Shown here: piece after piece, positions 9,641-22,014 of the stretch
Position numbering within the stretch: position 1 is the stretch's first letter
Layout of the letters: every line of letters starts with the position of its first letter
NCBI RefSeq assembly: GCF_030272615.1
Contig: NC_081413.1
Span: 723,071,649-723,135,648, forward strand
Direction: 5' to 3'
DNA length: 64,000 nt
DNA from: Cryptomeria japonica
Lineage: Eukaryota > Streptophyta > Pinopsida > Cupressales > Cupressaceae
Notes under the pieces: generated by a model
Told to the model about the DNA's origin: nothing
Seen by the model: only the letters and a program-made list of their open reading frames with translations
Database searches by the model: none
Position numbers and translations under genes: made by a program

Positions 9641-11736
9641 ATAATTGTGGCCTTGTTGTTAGTCTCTCCTAAATAGTTGTTTCTGACAAGGTATAAGATG
9701 CAAATAAATGTGACTCCCTTTATTGTTGGAAAGTCCTAGTGAGAAAACTAATGGTTAATCTAGCAATTCAAGTGATCAAGATCTGTCAAGATGAGATGTT
9801 TGAACCTATCATCAAGCATACATCAATATGATATCAAGTACTATTTGTTTCTTATTGTTTTTGTACATAAGAATCATGGAAAACATCAAATCCATCAATT
9901 AGGTAACCACAAACCCTAATAAGATAAGAAATTAATCCTAATACACTCCATAGAAGCATGAAGACAAGATTCAAAAGAAATTAAATGCAAACCATAATGT
10001 TGAATCTCCTCCATGTGATTCCATTTTTATTCTTTCTCCTCCAAATTATGTTGGTGTCACCTACAAATGCAAAAGATTAGCAAGAAAGATGATTGCAAGT
10101 GATGGATTCAAAAATTGCAACATGTGGGTACTCAAATTGTGGTTGTTCAAATGATTAAAAAAGAGAAGCTCAATTTTATAGAAAAATTATCTCCAAAACT
10201 GGTGAGCATTTGAAAAGGGCAACAAATTGGAAATTTAGCATAATTATGATAAATTATGACAAATTATGATAAATTGAATGACAAATTTCATGACAAGTTG
10301 CTACGTGAGAATATGACAAATTGAGATCAATTTGTGCTCATCAAATTATGACATGATTGAGGGAAAATAGCCCTTTGATTTATGACAAATTGAGAGCAAT
10401 AATTTCTCATCAATTATTACACGATCGAGAGATAAAATAGCCTCGAATTATATGATTGAGCACAAAAAGAGGGGCTAATTAGGAGGAGAAATTAGTGGGA
10501 AAAGTTAGGAGGGAAAATTAAAAGAAATTTGAAATTCAAAAAATTAGCTAATTAGGTGGAAATTGGAGAATTAGGAAATAGGAATTAGAAATGAAGAAAA
10601 TTAGGTGAGATTAATTAATAAATTCTCATTCATAATTAACTCACAAAGAAGACATAATTAGCCAATTAAATGAGACATTTAATTGTGACAAGAGGGACCT
10701 AAGATAAATGGAATTAATCCATTTAACCTAAAGAGACAAGCTAGAAGGATTAAATGATTAAATCATTAAACCCTAGAAGAAAGATTAGAAATGAAAGGAT
10801 GACAATTAGGTCATGACAGGATTGAATGATTGACGCAATTGATTCAAGGTCGATTCGATCATGATTAAATGATGAGAAGTGATAATTGATAAAGCGTCGA
10901 CATTGGTTGACAAGAATCAATGACAAATTGATCAAAAATTAACAAAAGGACCAAGTTGATAGATGACAAGCGACGAAGGATTAATGACTAATCAATCGAA
11001 AATTGGCAAAGATTTGATTATTGATTAAGATCGATGACAAATCAATCAAAGATTGATAAAAGGTTAGTTTGATAAAGGTCGAATGACATGATACTGAGAT
11101 TGACGAAGACTGATGATGAATCGAAAGCAAATTAACAAGATTGACAAATAATTGACAAAAAAAGAATCCAAAGTGATGATTGAAAAAGGATGATAATTGA
11201 TCAAAGATTGATAAAATGGCCGACTTGGTGAAGGTTGCATGACAAAAGCCCAATGCTAAATTGGTTGCAAATTGATAAGGAATTGACAAATTGGTGACAT
11301 AAGATGATTCAGAATGACTATGGATGATCAAAGATTGATTGAAATTGATAAAGACCAAGGAAAAAACCCTAATTCAGCATCGAGAAGGGTTGACGATGCC
11401 CCATTGACAAGATTGTATTGACAACGATAAAGAATGAGGACAAAACCCTAATTCGACATTGATTAGGATTGACGATGTCCAATTGACAAGACAAAACGAT
11501 TGATAACAACCAAAGATTGAAAGTTATGATGATATCGACAAGACCTAATTGAAAACACGAGAAACACAATCGAAAGAGGAAGAAAGCACAAAAGGATTAC
11601 AAAATATTGATAAATGATAAAGATCAAGTGCATGACATAGAATAAATTTTAATTGATGTGAAAACCCTAAAATAAGGTCACGCGAAGATGTTAGAGTACG
11701 ACACCACAAGCGTTGACCATTTTTAGACACCTACAA
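9641..11736 (-). mobile_element. AT-rich LTR-like block, diverged relative of left gypsy LTR
   Basis: The right end at 11736 reads, on the minus strand, TGTAGGTGTCTAAAAATGG, which parallels the TGTAGACACCTAAAAAATG start of the LTR at 5565-6818. Internal order is also similar: a CACCTACAAATGCAAAAG phrase near 10058, a GCTCAATTTTATAG phrase near 10168, then a long AATTAG/GATTGA-rich tract. The tract 10800-11700 is built of degenerate GATTGACAA-like strings. The left end is not resolved, and I found no target duplication, so the left coordinate is approximate. Confidence 0.45.
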
Positions 11737-13148
11737 TTTTTAGTTATCAATATGCACTAACATCTTGTAGGACTTCATGAGACTAATTAATTATCATCTT
11801 ACATGAGATTAAAGAAAGGGTTTCTTTCCTAAGGTAATCATTGTGGTTTATCTTATTTTTTTTCCTCCTCTCCCTCGAGAGCACATAATTGGTATGATCA
11901 TCATCATTGTTGCTACAAAGGTAGGATCACCAACACATGTTTTGACTAAGGCAATCCCCTATACAACACAAAATATTACCCTCTTTCATGTGTGCAAGTG
12001 AAGATCCAAAGGTTTCAAACTATGACAATGGTACAAAAAAATAGAGCAGAATGTTACACTTAGTTCCAGACTTCAAATAGCCTAAAACCCTAAGACTATA
12101 GTGCCCAATGCTAGTTTCTATCTAAGTTGTCTCCTATTTTTTAGGACAATTGCCAAGATTCATGCTCAATTCATCTCCTACATTAGCTTCTGTCTACACA
12201 ATAATTGGACACAAGCACCCAATGACTTTGTCTTCTCCAATCAATTCCATATTTTAGTCACAAGTTTCTCTTTGCACTTCATTTCTAAATCTACTTCCCC
12301 CTTCTAAACTTCTATTATGTATTCCAGACATCCTATTAATCTTGTTCAAATTAGCCTTCTTTAGCCTATTTCATTGCAAATATTCAACCAATCCCTATTA
12401 TTAACAACATATAACAAAAACGTTGTGGATCTAGGATAGCTTGGCTCTCCCTTCAGGATTGTAGTCAAGCTGATTCAAACCTTTTCTGATGATGTCGCCC
12501 ATGTGAAAAGGATTGATTCTAAGTAATACACATGTTAGTCTAGGATCACTTTTCACCCACATCATTTTGGCGAATCTGACTTAACTTACAATTGCAATCA
12601 TTTTAATTTGTTTTGTATATATTTTCATATTTGATTAATTAGTTAATTAATTGCACAGTTTCCTTGAGTATCTTGATTGGCATTTATAAACACATTGTGT
12701 TTAGTTTAGAAAATAAAACTTTGAAATACTTTCTTCTAAATGTGGCTTTGCATTGCAAAAGGTTTGCAAGGTTATTCCCTGTCACTTTTCTTCCACTCAA
12801 TAATCCTTTTGTGATCAATTTCTCTCTATTGCTAACCTCATAGAATCTATCCATACTGTAGCCAATGAAATTGCTTCTATTGTGATAGATTCCGCTATGA
12901 ATTTTCATAAGACCCTTTGGGATTGTGTTGGTGAGAATTGTCATAAAGTTACAAACCATAAAAAGGATATCATTGGGTCTCTCCCCATTTTTTCATTGTT
13001 TTCACTTTGAATCAATAGTGGTATTTGTAGTCACCAATTTTTATCCAGCAATACAAATTCCACATCATTTGGTTGACAATTTTGAAACCGAAATTGGTCC
13101 ACTTTACCTACCATATCCTTTTCAAAGGTCTTCACATTATCAATAGTT
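11737..13148. other. Unclassified DNA with an LTR-like fragment
   Basis: At about 11937-12010 a phrase (TTTTGACTAAGGCAATCCCC, later TTTCATGTGTGCAAGTG) matches the corresponding phrase in the LTRs at 47445-47510 and 57800-57865, so part of this stretch is an old fragment of that LTR family on the plus strand. Nothing else recognisable; small frames at 12101-12307 and 12684-13146 show no family features. Confidence 0.4.
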
Positions 13149-13153
13149 TATCC

Positions 13154-14444
13154 TGTAGGATTATTTGGGAGATCATTTGATTTGGTTATTCATTGCTGCT
13201 GCTAGGATATGTTGTTGTCATTGATGTCAATATATTCATGTGATTTATTCCGGTGTGTTTGGGAAATATTTTCTGATCCAGTTTACAGTTCTTTGTTTAC
13301 CAACTGATATTTATGTCGGTATTCCCTCTGGTATATTCCAATGTGATCAGATCTTGTGCTGAGATTTTGGATTATTGTTTGGGATGATCTTATGTATCTT
13401 AATTTTAGATGGTTCATGATTTGGCTAATTGCAAGTTATCTTTCTTCGTGATAGTTGTTGATTGGTTGTGTTCTTGTGCTTTGAGACGTTGACCGATGAA
13501 GATTTGAAAAAAGATGATTGTGCAACTGTTCCGGATGACTCTAACATGCTTGATGGTGTTTCCTAGTCATGTCCTATTTTTTTTGGTGATCCACACTGAT
13601 CGTTGAGCAAAGATTTGGTGATTTCTTTGGACCGGTGATAATTTGTGTTATGTGGTATTTCTGGTGGTGTAGCGTATTGCGGTTGATCTTGGCAGGAGTT
13701 TTGGTTGATGTAATTGTTTGGGAATTTGAATTAGGTCCATGCTATGTAATGTAAATCATAATATTACTCCGGTGGTCGATCTTTGTATCGTGTAATGTAA
13801 TTTTTGTAATTATGAGTTAAGGGTTGAGGGTTTAGTTGACCTTGTTATCGAGGTTGATGATTTGTATATATAGGTGAGATGTTTATGTAATTTTGGTGTC
13901 GGTATTATGTTTGCATTATTAGAGAGAGGTAAATGTGTGAACAAGGACATATCATTCAGTGAAGTGTTGTGGCGAGTTTGGTATTGCAGGGCAGACAACT
14001 GTGCTTAACCGAAACTGTCATCAGACATTTGTAGATGCTATTATTGTAGTTTATTTCTTTCGGATTGTAGTTCAAATCATTTTTGTAAGTCAATGAGACT
14101 TCCCTGAGGGTTGTAGCCTTCTGAGCATATATCTTTTGAGCAGTGAGCTCTAGGCAGTGTGCCTAAATGCATGTGCATTCCCCATTGTAATATTTTCACA
14201 TACTACTATAGAGTATCATCTTATTGTGGGTAGGTTACCACTGTGGTTTTTCCCTTAACCATGTTTTCCACGTCAAAATCTTGGTGTTATGTGTTGTGCT
14301 ATTAATTTGCTTATCTATTATTGTTGTGGTTTATCAGTTTATGTTTGGGAAGTTTAATTTGTTGTGCATCTAGTGAAGACTGATTAAGCCCCCCCCCACT
14401 CCCCCCCCACCCCACTCAGTCTTCCTTCTTGATTGTTGCTAACA
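13154..14444 (+). repeat. Solo LTR, Sirevirus-like copia type
   Basis: The LTR is 1291 bp, beginning TGTAGGATTATTTGGG and ending GTTGCTAACA, flanked by the 5-bp direct repeat TATCC at 13149-13153 and 14445-14449. No internal region is present. The 3' part has the features shared with the other Sirevirus-like LTRs here: a TTGTCATTGATGTCAA phrase near 13214, a GTGGTTTTTCCCTTAACC phrase near 14241, and a long C-run (14391-14414) just before the end. It is best explained as LTR-LTR recombination leaving a solo copy. Confidence 0.88.
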
Positions 14445-15755
14445 TATCCTATTTGGGATTCCTCAACCTCCATTGTCCCTTTTATGAATATCAAGTGTCT
14501 CACAAACACCTTTTCTAGCTTTATCTTAGTGCTCATAATGTTTGGACTTGGATTCATGACTTTTTCAAGCCTTCCAGACTATAACTTTTTTTATGGCATA
14601 TGGTTCTTTTAAGGGATTGGCCTTGTATCCTTCACAAATTTAACCAGATCTAGCATGCATTTTTAGGGTGGAGATTTTATTCAACATATGAAAAGATAAA
14701 AAAAAAATGGTTATTTTCGCTAATTGTTTGTAAATCATCGTGTTTCACTTTATATTAAAAAAATTAGTTGTTCTAATGTTTAACTATAGATTTAGGTGCA
14801 AGCTAACAAAGTTGCACTTGAGGTGGCCCATTTTTAGGTACTCATCAGCCATTGGCACAATACCCCTTGTGCAACTGTTAGAGTTCCTCCATATCCCTCT
14901 TCTTCCAAGGGTAATTGGTCTTCTCATTGACACCTTAATCCTAACACCTAACTCCATAAAAGTTCCCAACAAGAGAAGAACCAAACCTTGAAGAAACCTT
15001 CTCAACAAGCAAATCTAGAATCTACAAAAAAATGAGCCTCACCACCCTCAATTGATAACAAAGGAGGAGCCTTAAAGGGGTTCTACATAACTTAAATAGC
15101 TTCAAGGCACAATTTTGAAGAGACCAATGATTCCCCATCCCCTCCCACTTGTTGGGAGGAATATTGCACAAAGGGAGGTGTTTAAGGAGCCAACTCCTCA
15201 TCCAAAGCAACATACACACTAGTTGCAAGATTGACAAAAACTAGAATTGCCCTATAACCTCCTAAACATAATCTATTTGCAATAGTAGGGGACAACTTCG
15301 GTGAAGAGCAACTAGTAGTGAAAAACCCTCATTTGAATCCTTGGAACATACCCTTTTTCATAATAGAAAGATTACTAATAGCTCACACATTTATATTATG
15401 ACATTAATTTCCTTTTATATTTATTTTAAGCTTCATATATTTATTATGACAACATAATCAATCTCAATTCATTAATTTCAAGACAATTTATTTGTTCACT
15501 CAAATTTAATTAATTCATCTATAATATTTTAAACATTTATTTCCATACAATTATTACCTTCTTAATAACTTTACACCATCATCATACTTTAATTTACTGT
15601 TGAAGAACATTTAAGTTATTGACAGAATTCATATTGTACACATCTTTGTTGAATTTCAAATATTCTTCAATAGGAAAGATCACACTTTAATTCAATTTTA
15701 CCTTCAATATTTCTTCACTCTTCACTTCTAAGTACTTTAATAATTCTACCATCAT
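14445..15755. other. Unclassified DNA
   Basis: AT-rich in its second half (15360-15755). Small overlapping frames at 14740-15237 on both strands show no recognisable domain. I see no LTR ends, TIRs or tandem repeats. Confidence 0.4.
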
Positions 15756-15870
15756 ATCACAAATATCATGTAAAAGAATTAATCTAAAGAAAATGTCTCA
15801 TACAAATTCCTCTACAATTCTACTGCAGATCACAAATATCATGTAAAAGATTTAATGTAAAGAAAATGTA
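15756..15870. repeat. Short direct duplication upstream of GLR exon
   Basis: A phrase beginning ATCACAAATATCATGTAAAA and continuing through TAAAGAAAATGT occurs at 15756 and again at 15829, 73 bp apart, with a few differences. A TGTATAAACC string directly after the second copy could be a TATA box, but nothing proves it. Confidence 0.6.
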
Positions 15871-16559
15871 TAAACCTCTTGCTTTCAGTACAGGTTCCTC
15901 TCAATCAGAGAATATGTACCCATCACCCCGCCTCTTGTCAAAGTATTGGTTAATAAAAAGTAAATGCCCTCTGATATTTTATCAGGTAAAATGTCTGGAA
16001 TGTTGCAGATTTGTGAAGGCACGGAAAGAGAAATGGGATGTTCTTATTCGAAGCGAACTTTCTCCTTTTCCTAGTACAGACAACTCAGAACTTTTTAAAA
16101 CCAGCTGTAAGTGCATTCTCTTCCTCCTCGTTGGTTCTGGTTTTTGGTGAAAATGCCAATTCTGTGACACTTTTGTATGCAGCTAAAGGGCTTCTGATTC
16201 CAAGGCATTTTTCTTTTATCAAGGAATGGAAGAAAAAGGAAAAGAAAAAGAAAAATGCTTCAGGCCGGTAAGCCACCATTTCAGCCTCAAACTAGCCATT
16301 TAGCCATTTAGAGATTCAGGCATTTATTGAATTTATTTATGAGATAGGTCAAGCACAAAAAATGTTAACAAATAGGAGAATTTCCTCCATGGACTGAATT
16401 TGATTCTCACAGTAGTCTTGCTTCACCCTCAAGTTCCAAAAAGAAAGGAAAAAATCTCCATAATGGGTCCCTGCTAGTAATTTGATTTCGGGAGATTACT
16501 GAAGCCCCACCGCCAATAAAAAGTTAAAAAAATATCTCCATTATAAATCCGCTAGGGAT

Positions 16560-16887
16560 TGTGTGGTGTCGGAGGAAATAATAAATAAATTTTAGTGAGG
16601 CTTAGCAAATAATTTTCAATTGGGTTACAATTTGTGGTATTGGGTTTTCCATCCTGAAATAGAAGCTCTTTCATTATTGTGTGGTTGCTGAGGAAACGAT
16701 TAATTTTAGTGAACCCTATCAAATGATTCTCAATTGAATTCCAGATTTTGGCATTGGATTTTGCTTTCCAAACCAGTTGGTTCATTTTCTGCTGAATAGT
16801 GTGTGCGCGAAGAGAAATTAATAAGATTTGGTGTTCTTTCTCAATGATAAATTGGGTGGCATTTGTGGGATTGGGTTTTGCCTCCGT
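16560..16887 (+). repeat. Three ~120-bp imperfect direct repeats overlapping the GLR start
   Basis: Units begin at 16560, 16678 and 16800, each with TGTGTG followed by a GAGGAAA- or GAGAAAT-like string. Within each unit come TTTTCAATTGGG, TTCTCAATTGAA or TTCTCAATGATA, then GTATTGGGTTTTCC, GCATTGGATTTTGC or GGATTGGGTTTTGCC. The third unit contains the start codon (16844) and most of the signal-peptide codons of the GLR exon. Confidence 0.75.
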
Positions 16888-17120
16888 TGTGATTTTTCCT
16901 GATTGGATATGCTTCTGCTTAGGACAATATGGAGATAGACCTGCAACTGTGAATGCGGGTGCTCTTGTGGCCTATAATTCCACTATTGGGAGAGTGGCCA
17001 AAAAGGCCATTGAATTGGCACTGGAAGATGTTAAAAATGACAAAACCCTGCTTAGTGGAACGCAGCTTGTGATCACCATGATGGACTCCAATTGTAGTGC
17101 TTTCATTGGCACTTCAGCAG
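16844..17120 (+). CDS. Glutamate receptor-like (GLR) channel, first coding exon
   Basis: GLR proteins are plasma-membrane ligand-gated cation channels with an N-terminal amino-acid-binding domain. This exon encodes 92 residues. Residues ~1-28 (MINWVAFVGLGFASVVIF...) form a hydrophobic signal peptide; then comes the conserved family start GDRPATVNAGAL, followed by NSTIGRVAKKAIELALEDV and a DSNCSAF block, as at the start of the receptor-type ligand-binding domain in plant GLRs. I chose the ATG at 16844 because it places the signal peptide correctly; the frame is open further upstream only through a GTG at 16799. The frame runs into CTTCAGCAG followed by GTATGTTAAG at 17121, a good splice donor, leaving phase 1. 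No later exons are recognisable in the window: they may lie beyond a very long intron or be lost. No defect is visible in this exon. Confidence 0.78.
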
Positions 17121-19000
17121 GTATGTTAAGTATCTCTAGCTTAGTTCATTTTAGAATTTTATATTTACAAACTTGGTCTAAAGTTGTTTCTTTTTGTTTA
17201 AAGGAATGTGGGGTTCAAAGATATTTTTCTAAATTTTTGTAAGCTAAACTCTTTGCCGATATGAAATGTTATAATTATTGCTTCAAAAAGAGCTGTAATT
17301 ACTACTCCTGAATATTACCAGTCTCTCACTTACTCTGTGAAAGCAAAGAAAAATGATTATCATCTCAAAACTACTCTCCTCTCTCCACTTACCCAATTGC
17401 AAAAGATAAAAACAAGAGAAGGAAGTGTAAATGAAACAGTGGAAGACAAATGTGCCACAGACACTTTAGCATAAAATTTAGATCTCACATTCCTCCCTGC
17501 AGAGAAACAAGAACCTAGAAACTTTTTATTAGTATAGAACAGTTAGCATATCTTTCCATTTTATAAATATAAAATATAAATACTTTAAAATCTGAGAAAA
17601 AATAGATAATTTGCCAATGCTGCTTTTATTTTTGATTGACAGCATTATGGGACAAAACATATGTAACATCTAGCTTTAGAAGCTTTTTCATTGGCAGATA
17701 TAGATTTTGAAAATGATGTTAGGAAAGAGCCAATCGGCTAAAAATAGACCATAAAGTTTTCCATAAACAAGACACGAAGATATATTCAGAAGTCAGTTTC
17801 AGCTGGACCACCATGATCTCAAGTCTTCTAGGGTTATCAGAAATTAGAATTTCAAAGGGAGTTTGATATAGGGAGAGGATCTAGTATCTGCACATCCTAA
17901 CTTTGTGTATAGAAAGTTCATAAATGATACTTCTGATTCTCACAAAATTTGAACATATCTTTATATTTGAGTTAAGAGTTCAAAACTATTGTTTGGGGTT
18001 TTGGATATCAATGATGTAACTTAATCAAAAACTAGTGTTTGGTGTTTTGGATATCAATGATGTAGCATAAACAATTATATCTTTAATGTGTTGTCCAAAA
18101 GCATTACAAAAAAAGTTAAACCAAAACATGTACACCAAGGCATGCATTATGGATTGTCTTATGTCTCACCATTTGATTGGATGTTTCATTGATCTTATTT
18201 GTCAAGGATATGGTTACACATGTATATGTGCATATGTATTTGTTCCTTATTAGTTTTTACTGATATATTATTTTTTAATTACTATAACAGCTATTGGTAC
18301 ATGCTCATTTATTGGATTCTTTCCTTTAATAGATTCGCTTAGGAGCTCTCCATCCAAACATGTTAGAGGAAGTGTACCAGTAGTGGACATAGCTAACTTC
18401 GCGCACCAAGAACTCTCAATCCATACATCGGATTTTGAATTTTTTTTTGGTTGTCTCCGCATACGACTTAACTGCTTATAACTAAGGATCTAGCTTTTGG
18501 GTAGTAACGATGCACGGTGTGGAAATCGTTCTATGCGAAAAGGTAAAAAAGTGGTCATTTAAAAGTGTCATCCCATACACAAACACCTTTGCACCAATAG
18601 TACATAACTCAAAATTTGTTGTTTAGTGGACGAATGCCCCAGTAGTAGATCACCTTTTTTTTACTATAATTAGCCCACTTGTGCACTACTATTGGCCCAT
18701 TTGTGCAAAATTATCCACTATTGGTACATGTGATATTCATTAATGAATTTTTTGTTATCAATTTTTGGGCTCCTTTACAATCTAGTAACGGTGGGTTGGG
18801 TTGACAAAAAGTTGTCCACTATTGGTACCCTTCCCCTAGTCTACCAAATAAGAAAGAAAAATTATTCATCATTTTTCATTAATAAATATATATTATATCA
18901 TTTTAAAACAAATATATTACATTAGATTTTCTATTATATTATATTTCATTAAATATTTACATTAATAAGTATTTACTATATCATTTTAAAGGAAAAACAA
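17121..19000. other. Non-coding DNA after GLR exon, possibly intron
   Basis: It begins with a consensus splice donor. A direct repeat of about 43 bp occurs at 17980-18066 (TTGGATATCAATGATGTA twice). At 18286-18830 an 11-bp motif of the type CTATTGGTAC recurs about five times in both orientations (near 18293, 18594, 18691, 18716, 18817). No exon with GLR features was found. Confidence 0.4.
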
Positions 19001-20130
19001 GTCATGCTCTACTGTGTTTATTGAGAAATAAACAAGTTCAATACCAAAGATTGTGAAGATCAATCTCTATCCAATAAACCAATCAAAGGATGAGATATAA
19101 CACTTGGACAACTACAACATGAAAATCTAAACTTGGATGCAAATCTAAAAATTAAATTGCCTTAATGCGGAAAACCATGCTTAGATCCTCCTTCTTAATG
19201 ATGTAAAAAATCAGCCTACATATCATGATTAATAATCCCATCTTATGTGAACTTATAATAGAAAAGAATAAAGAATAATATGATCATAAGATAGCAGCAA
19301 TGAGACACAAATTAGCAACATAAGATCACATAACACAAGATTTACATGGAGAAACCCTTGTAGGAAAAAACTCTACCAAGAAGAGAGGCCAAGTATGCAT
19401 TATCAACAATAAATGTGATTACAATACACTCACTTCCATTCTCCTCTTTGCCTTCATCATAGAAGCACCTATTAACCTATAAACAACTTCCTTATACCTC
19501 CCACTTGTCCTTGTTCCTGCATATTAACTCTACATTCAGTTTTTCTTCATATCATTGTATTTTTTGCATCCAAAGAGATGGAATTATAGAATGACAAGAG
19601 CTCCAAAACTACCAATAAATGTGTACAAAGAAGGTTCTTGATTCCAAATGCCCACAACCCTTGGATTACCTCCACAGGAGTTAAAAGGACATCGGTTTTT
19701 AGTTCAATACTTTCTCTTCGACATGTGCACCAAATCTTGCAAGATAAACATTACATTAACTATAATAAATGACAAAATACCAAGAGACACTTATTGTCTC
19801 TTCCAAGCCCCCACTTGGAGAAGTCCAAAGGTCACTCATTTGCCCACTTCCTAAGTCATTAGTTATCTTATTCTAGGTGTCCGCGTGTGGGGAAAACAAT
19901 ATTAAATAATTGTGTTCATGACCCATCTTTACTGTTGCTAATGGAATCATCACCCTTTATGAATGTATTACAAACAATAATGAGAATAAATATTATGAAA
20001 TATATTTTTCCAATACATCCTAAGTGCCTTAGGACACTTTCCAAGGATATTAGAACCATGTCATAGCATTTATAAGGTAGATTGCACCTTAATCTTAACA
20101 ATATTGGTCATTTCCTTTATAAAAGGGGCA
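19001..20130 (-). mobile_element. LTR-like remnant (copia type, minus orientation)
   Basis: The phrase near 19340-19380 (TTTACATGGAGAAACCC, then GGAAAAAACTCTACC), read on the minus strand, resembles the 3' part of copia LTRs such as 8700-9182 (TTTACGTGGGGAAAACCC, then GAGAAAAACCCCAC). Ends and target duplications were not found, so the limits are approximate. Confidence 0.35.
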
Positions 20131-21455
20131 CAATTATGAACTTTCACCCTACAAAAGAAGTAATGCACATAGAATCTAAAACAAATAACAGAATACAAAA
20201 ATGCTATGTGGTATTTCACTTGAGAAGACTCTTGTGGATAGAAAATTCAAAACAGTAACCTTTTTCACTATTTCATTAAAAAAAAGTTGTTCACAATACA
20301 ATAACAAAGTTTACTTACTCAACCCTTAAGCATTTGTAGATAGTAATAGGTACATAAAAAATGGTCCATGAATGCTTTAAAACTATTTTTAAACCATTGT
20401 AAAAATAGAAAATCTAATAAAGCACCCCAAAAATTTCTCAACCATTCACAATAAAATAATTATTTTTTCATACTCAACTTTTATGCATGTGTAGATATTA
20501 ATAGGCACACCAAATGTGATTCATGAACACTTTAAAAGTACTTTAAAATCATGAGTAAAATTCCCATCTAGTCTCCATAGTGGTTGATGAGCACATGGGC
20601 AACAAAGCAATCAACACCACCAAAAACAATTGTCAAATTGTTTTCTAAGTCTTGTTTTGGGTTTGTTTGGGCACCTCTTTATTCATCATGGAAGGGTGAT
20701 GATTTTGTAGCTCTTTTCCAGTTAGTTGTGATAAGAAAGTTAAATTTGGTCTCTACTCTATGGTGGTCGGTTTGTGTTAAGGCGAGAACTTTGGTTCAGG
20801 GCATGAACATCCATCAAATCATAAGGATACATAAATTTTGTTAGATGTCATAAGTTGCAACTACCTTGGCAGATATGTTTGCAAAAATGTGAAAGCATGT
20901 AGACAATGCCCATGAATTGTTTGATAAACACCTCAAAGAGATGAAGTTCAATAGACAAGAAAGGCACTTGACATGTGAAATCCAAAAGCTTCAGGTTGAT
21001 GAAGAATCAAGAATTGAAAAGGGCATCACGACACTTGAATATCAGTGGTCAAAACAAAATATATTTATTTTCTCATTATGTAGTTTTGTAATGAAAGTAA
21101 GTAAATTATTTTTGTAAACCAAGCATAAAAGAAGTGGTTGTGTGGCTTTCCAGTTGCACTTAGCATAGGGAGGTGAAGAGTCATAAACAAGAATTTCAAG
21201 ACAAAAATAGATTAAAATAATAAATGTATGCAAAATTGGAGGAGCAACATCAACTAGGAGGAAGTTAAAGGGTTTGAGGCATCAATAGAGGAAGAAGGTG
21301 AGTAGAATATTAATTAGTAACCAAATGAAGGTATTGTGTGTGGTGGATAAGAGGAGAAAAACCTTGCCATTGCATATTATTGGAGTTGTGCAAAACATTG
21401 CTATGCAAAAACTAATAATTGCAGTTTGAATGCATTTGATTTATGTGTAATAGAT
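20131..21455. other. Unclassified DNA with an old duplication
   Basis: Two diverged copies of a ~125-bp segment lie at 20292-20415 and 20447-20570. Both have CACAATA(C/A)AATAA, then TACTCAAC, GTGTAGATA or TTGTAGATA, TAATAGG and CATGAA. Frames at 20584-20844 and 20917-21117 lack recognisable features, although the second is rich in Lys and Glu. Confidence 0.45.
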
Positions 21456-21793
21456 TGTAGCATCGTAAATTGTACACCCTTAATTGGGTGGTACAATTTC
21501 ACACTTAGGTTAGCATTTGCCTTAGTGTGTTTGCATCTTGCATTTCAAATTTCCTTTAATCATTTAATTAATTAATATAATTAAATCTAAAGTCTTCTTT
21601 CTTCACTATACACATCATAAAATTGGGCCCTTAACCCTAAGTTTGCCCCTTTTTAGTTTATTTTTCCAATTAATTATTTCATCAAAAGCCCTAATTATGT
21701 CCTATTTTGACCTTCAAGGCCTGATTTCACATATCTAGACACCTTGAATTTTCACATACTCCTAGAATTGACTTTAGAATCACAATATCTTAC
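21456..21793 (+). repeat. B2-family LTR, left part (split by Sirevirus-like element)
   Basis: It begins TGTAGCATCGTAAATTGTAC, as do the LTRs at 47755 (TGTAGCATCTTAAATTGTAC) and, diverged, 60973. It continues with the same landmarks (GGTGGTACAATTTCACAC; a run of AATTAATTAA; GGGCCC) up to 21793, where the copia-type element starts. The continuation is at 30041. Confidence 0.85.
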
Positions 21794-22014
21794 TGTTGGC
21801 ATTATACACTCAGATGAGAATGGTAGATGTTGTCATTGTTGGCAACAAGCTGGCAACATGGTTCAACAGGGTTTCATAGGTTATACCGGCAACAAACTTC
21901 ACCTACCAGCATCGACAATCACTACAAGGTTTATTCACACCGGCATCCAGTTTACATCGGCATTAGATCATACCGATAGTCTAAGCCGACTTGGCAATAA
22001 TACTGTTTTGTAAT
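21794..22014 (+). repeat. 5' LTR of Sirevirus-like element, left part
   Basis: It begins TGTTGGCATTATACACTCAG and is nearly identical to the start of the 3' LTR at 29120. It is interrupted after GTAAT at 22010-22014 by a 1492-bp insert. Confidence 0.92.

Noticed and set aside
14784..15237. Overlapping frames on both strands
   Set aside because: They shadow each other and show no conserved motifs.
18268..18462. 64-codon minus-strand frame
   Set aside because: Lies over the CTATTGGTAC motif cluster and shows no domain.
20917..21117. Possible GLR downstream exon or coiled-coil gene
   Set aside because: Lys/Glu-rich, but no GLR motif and no splice signals matching phase 1.
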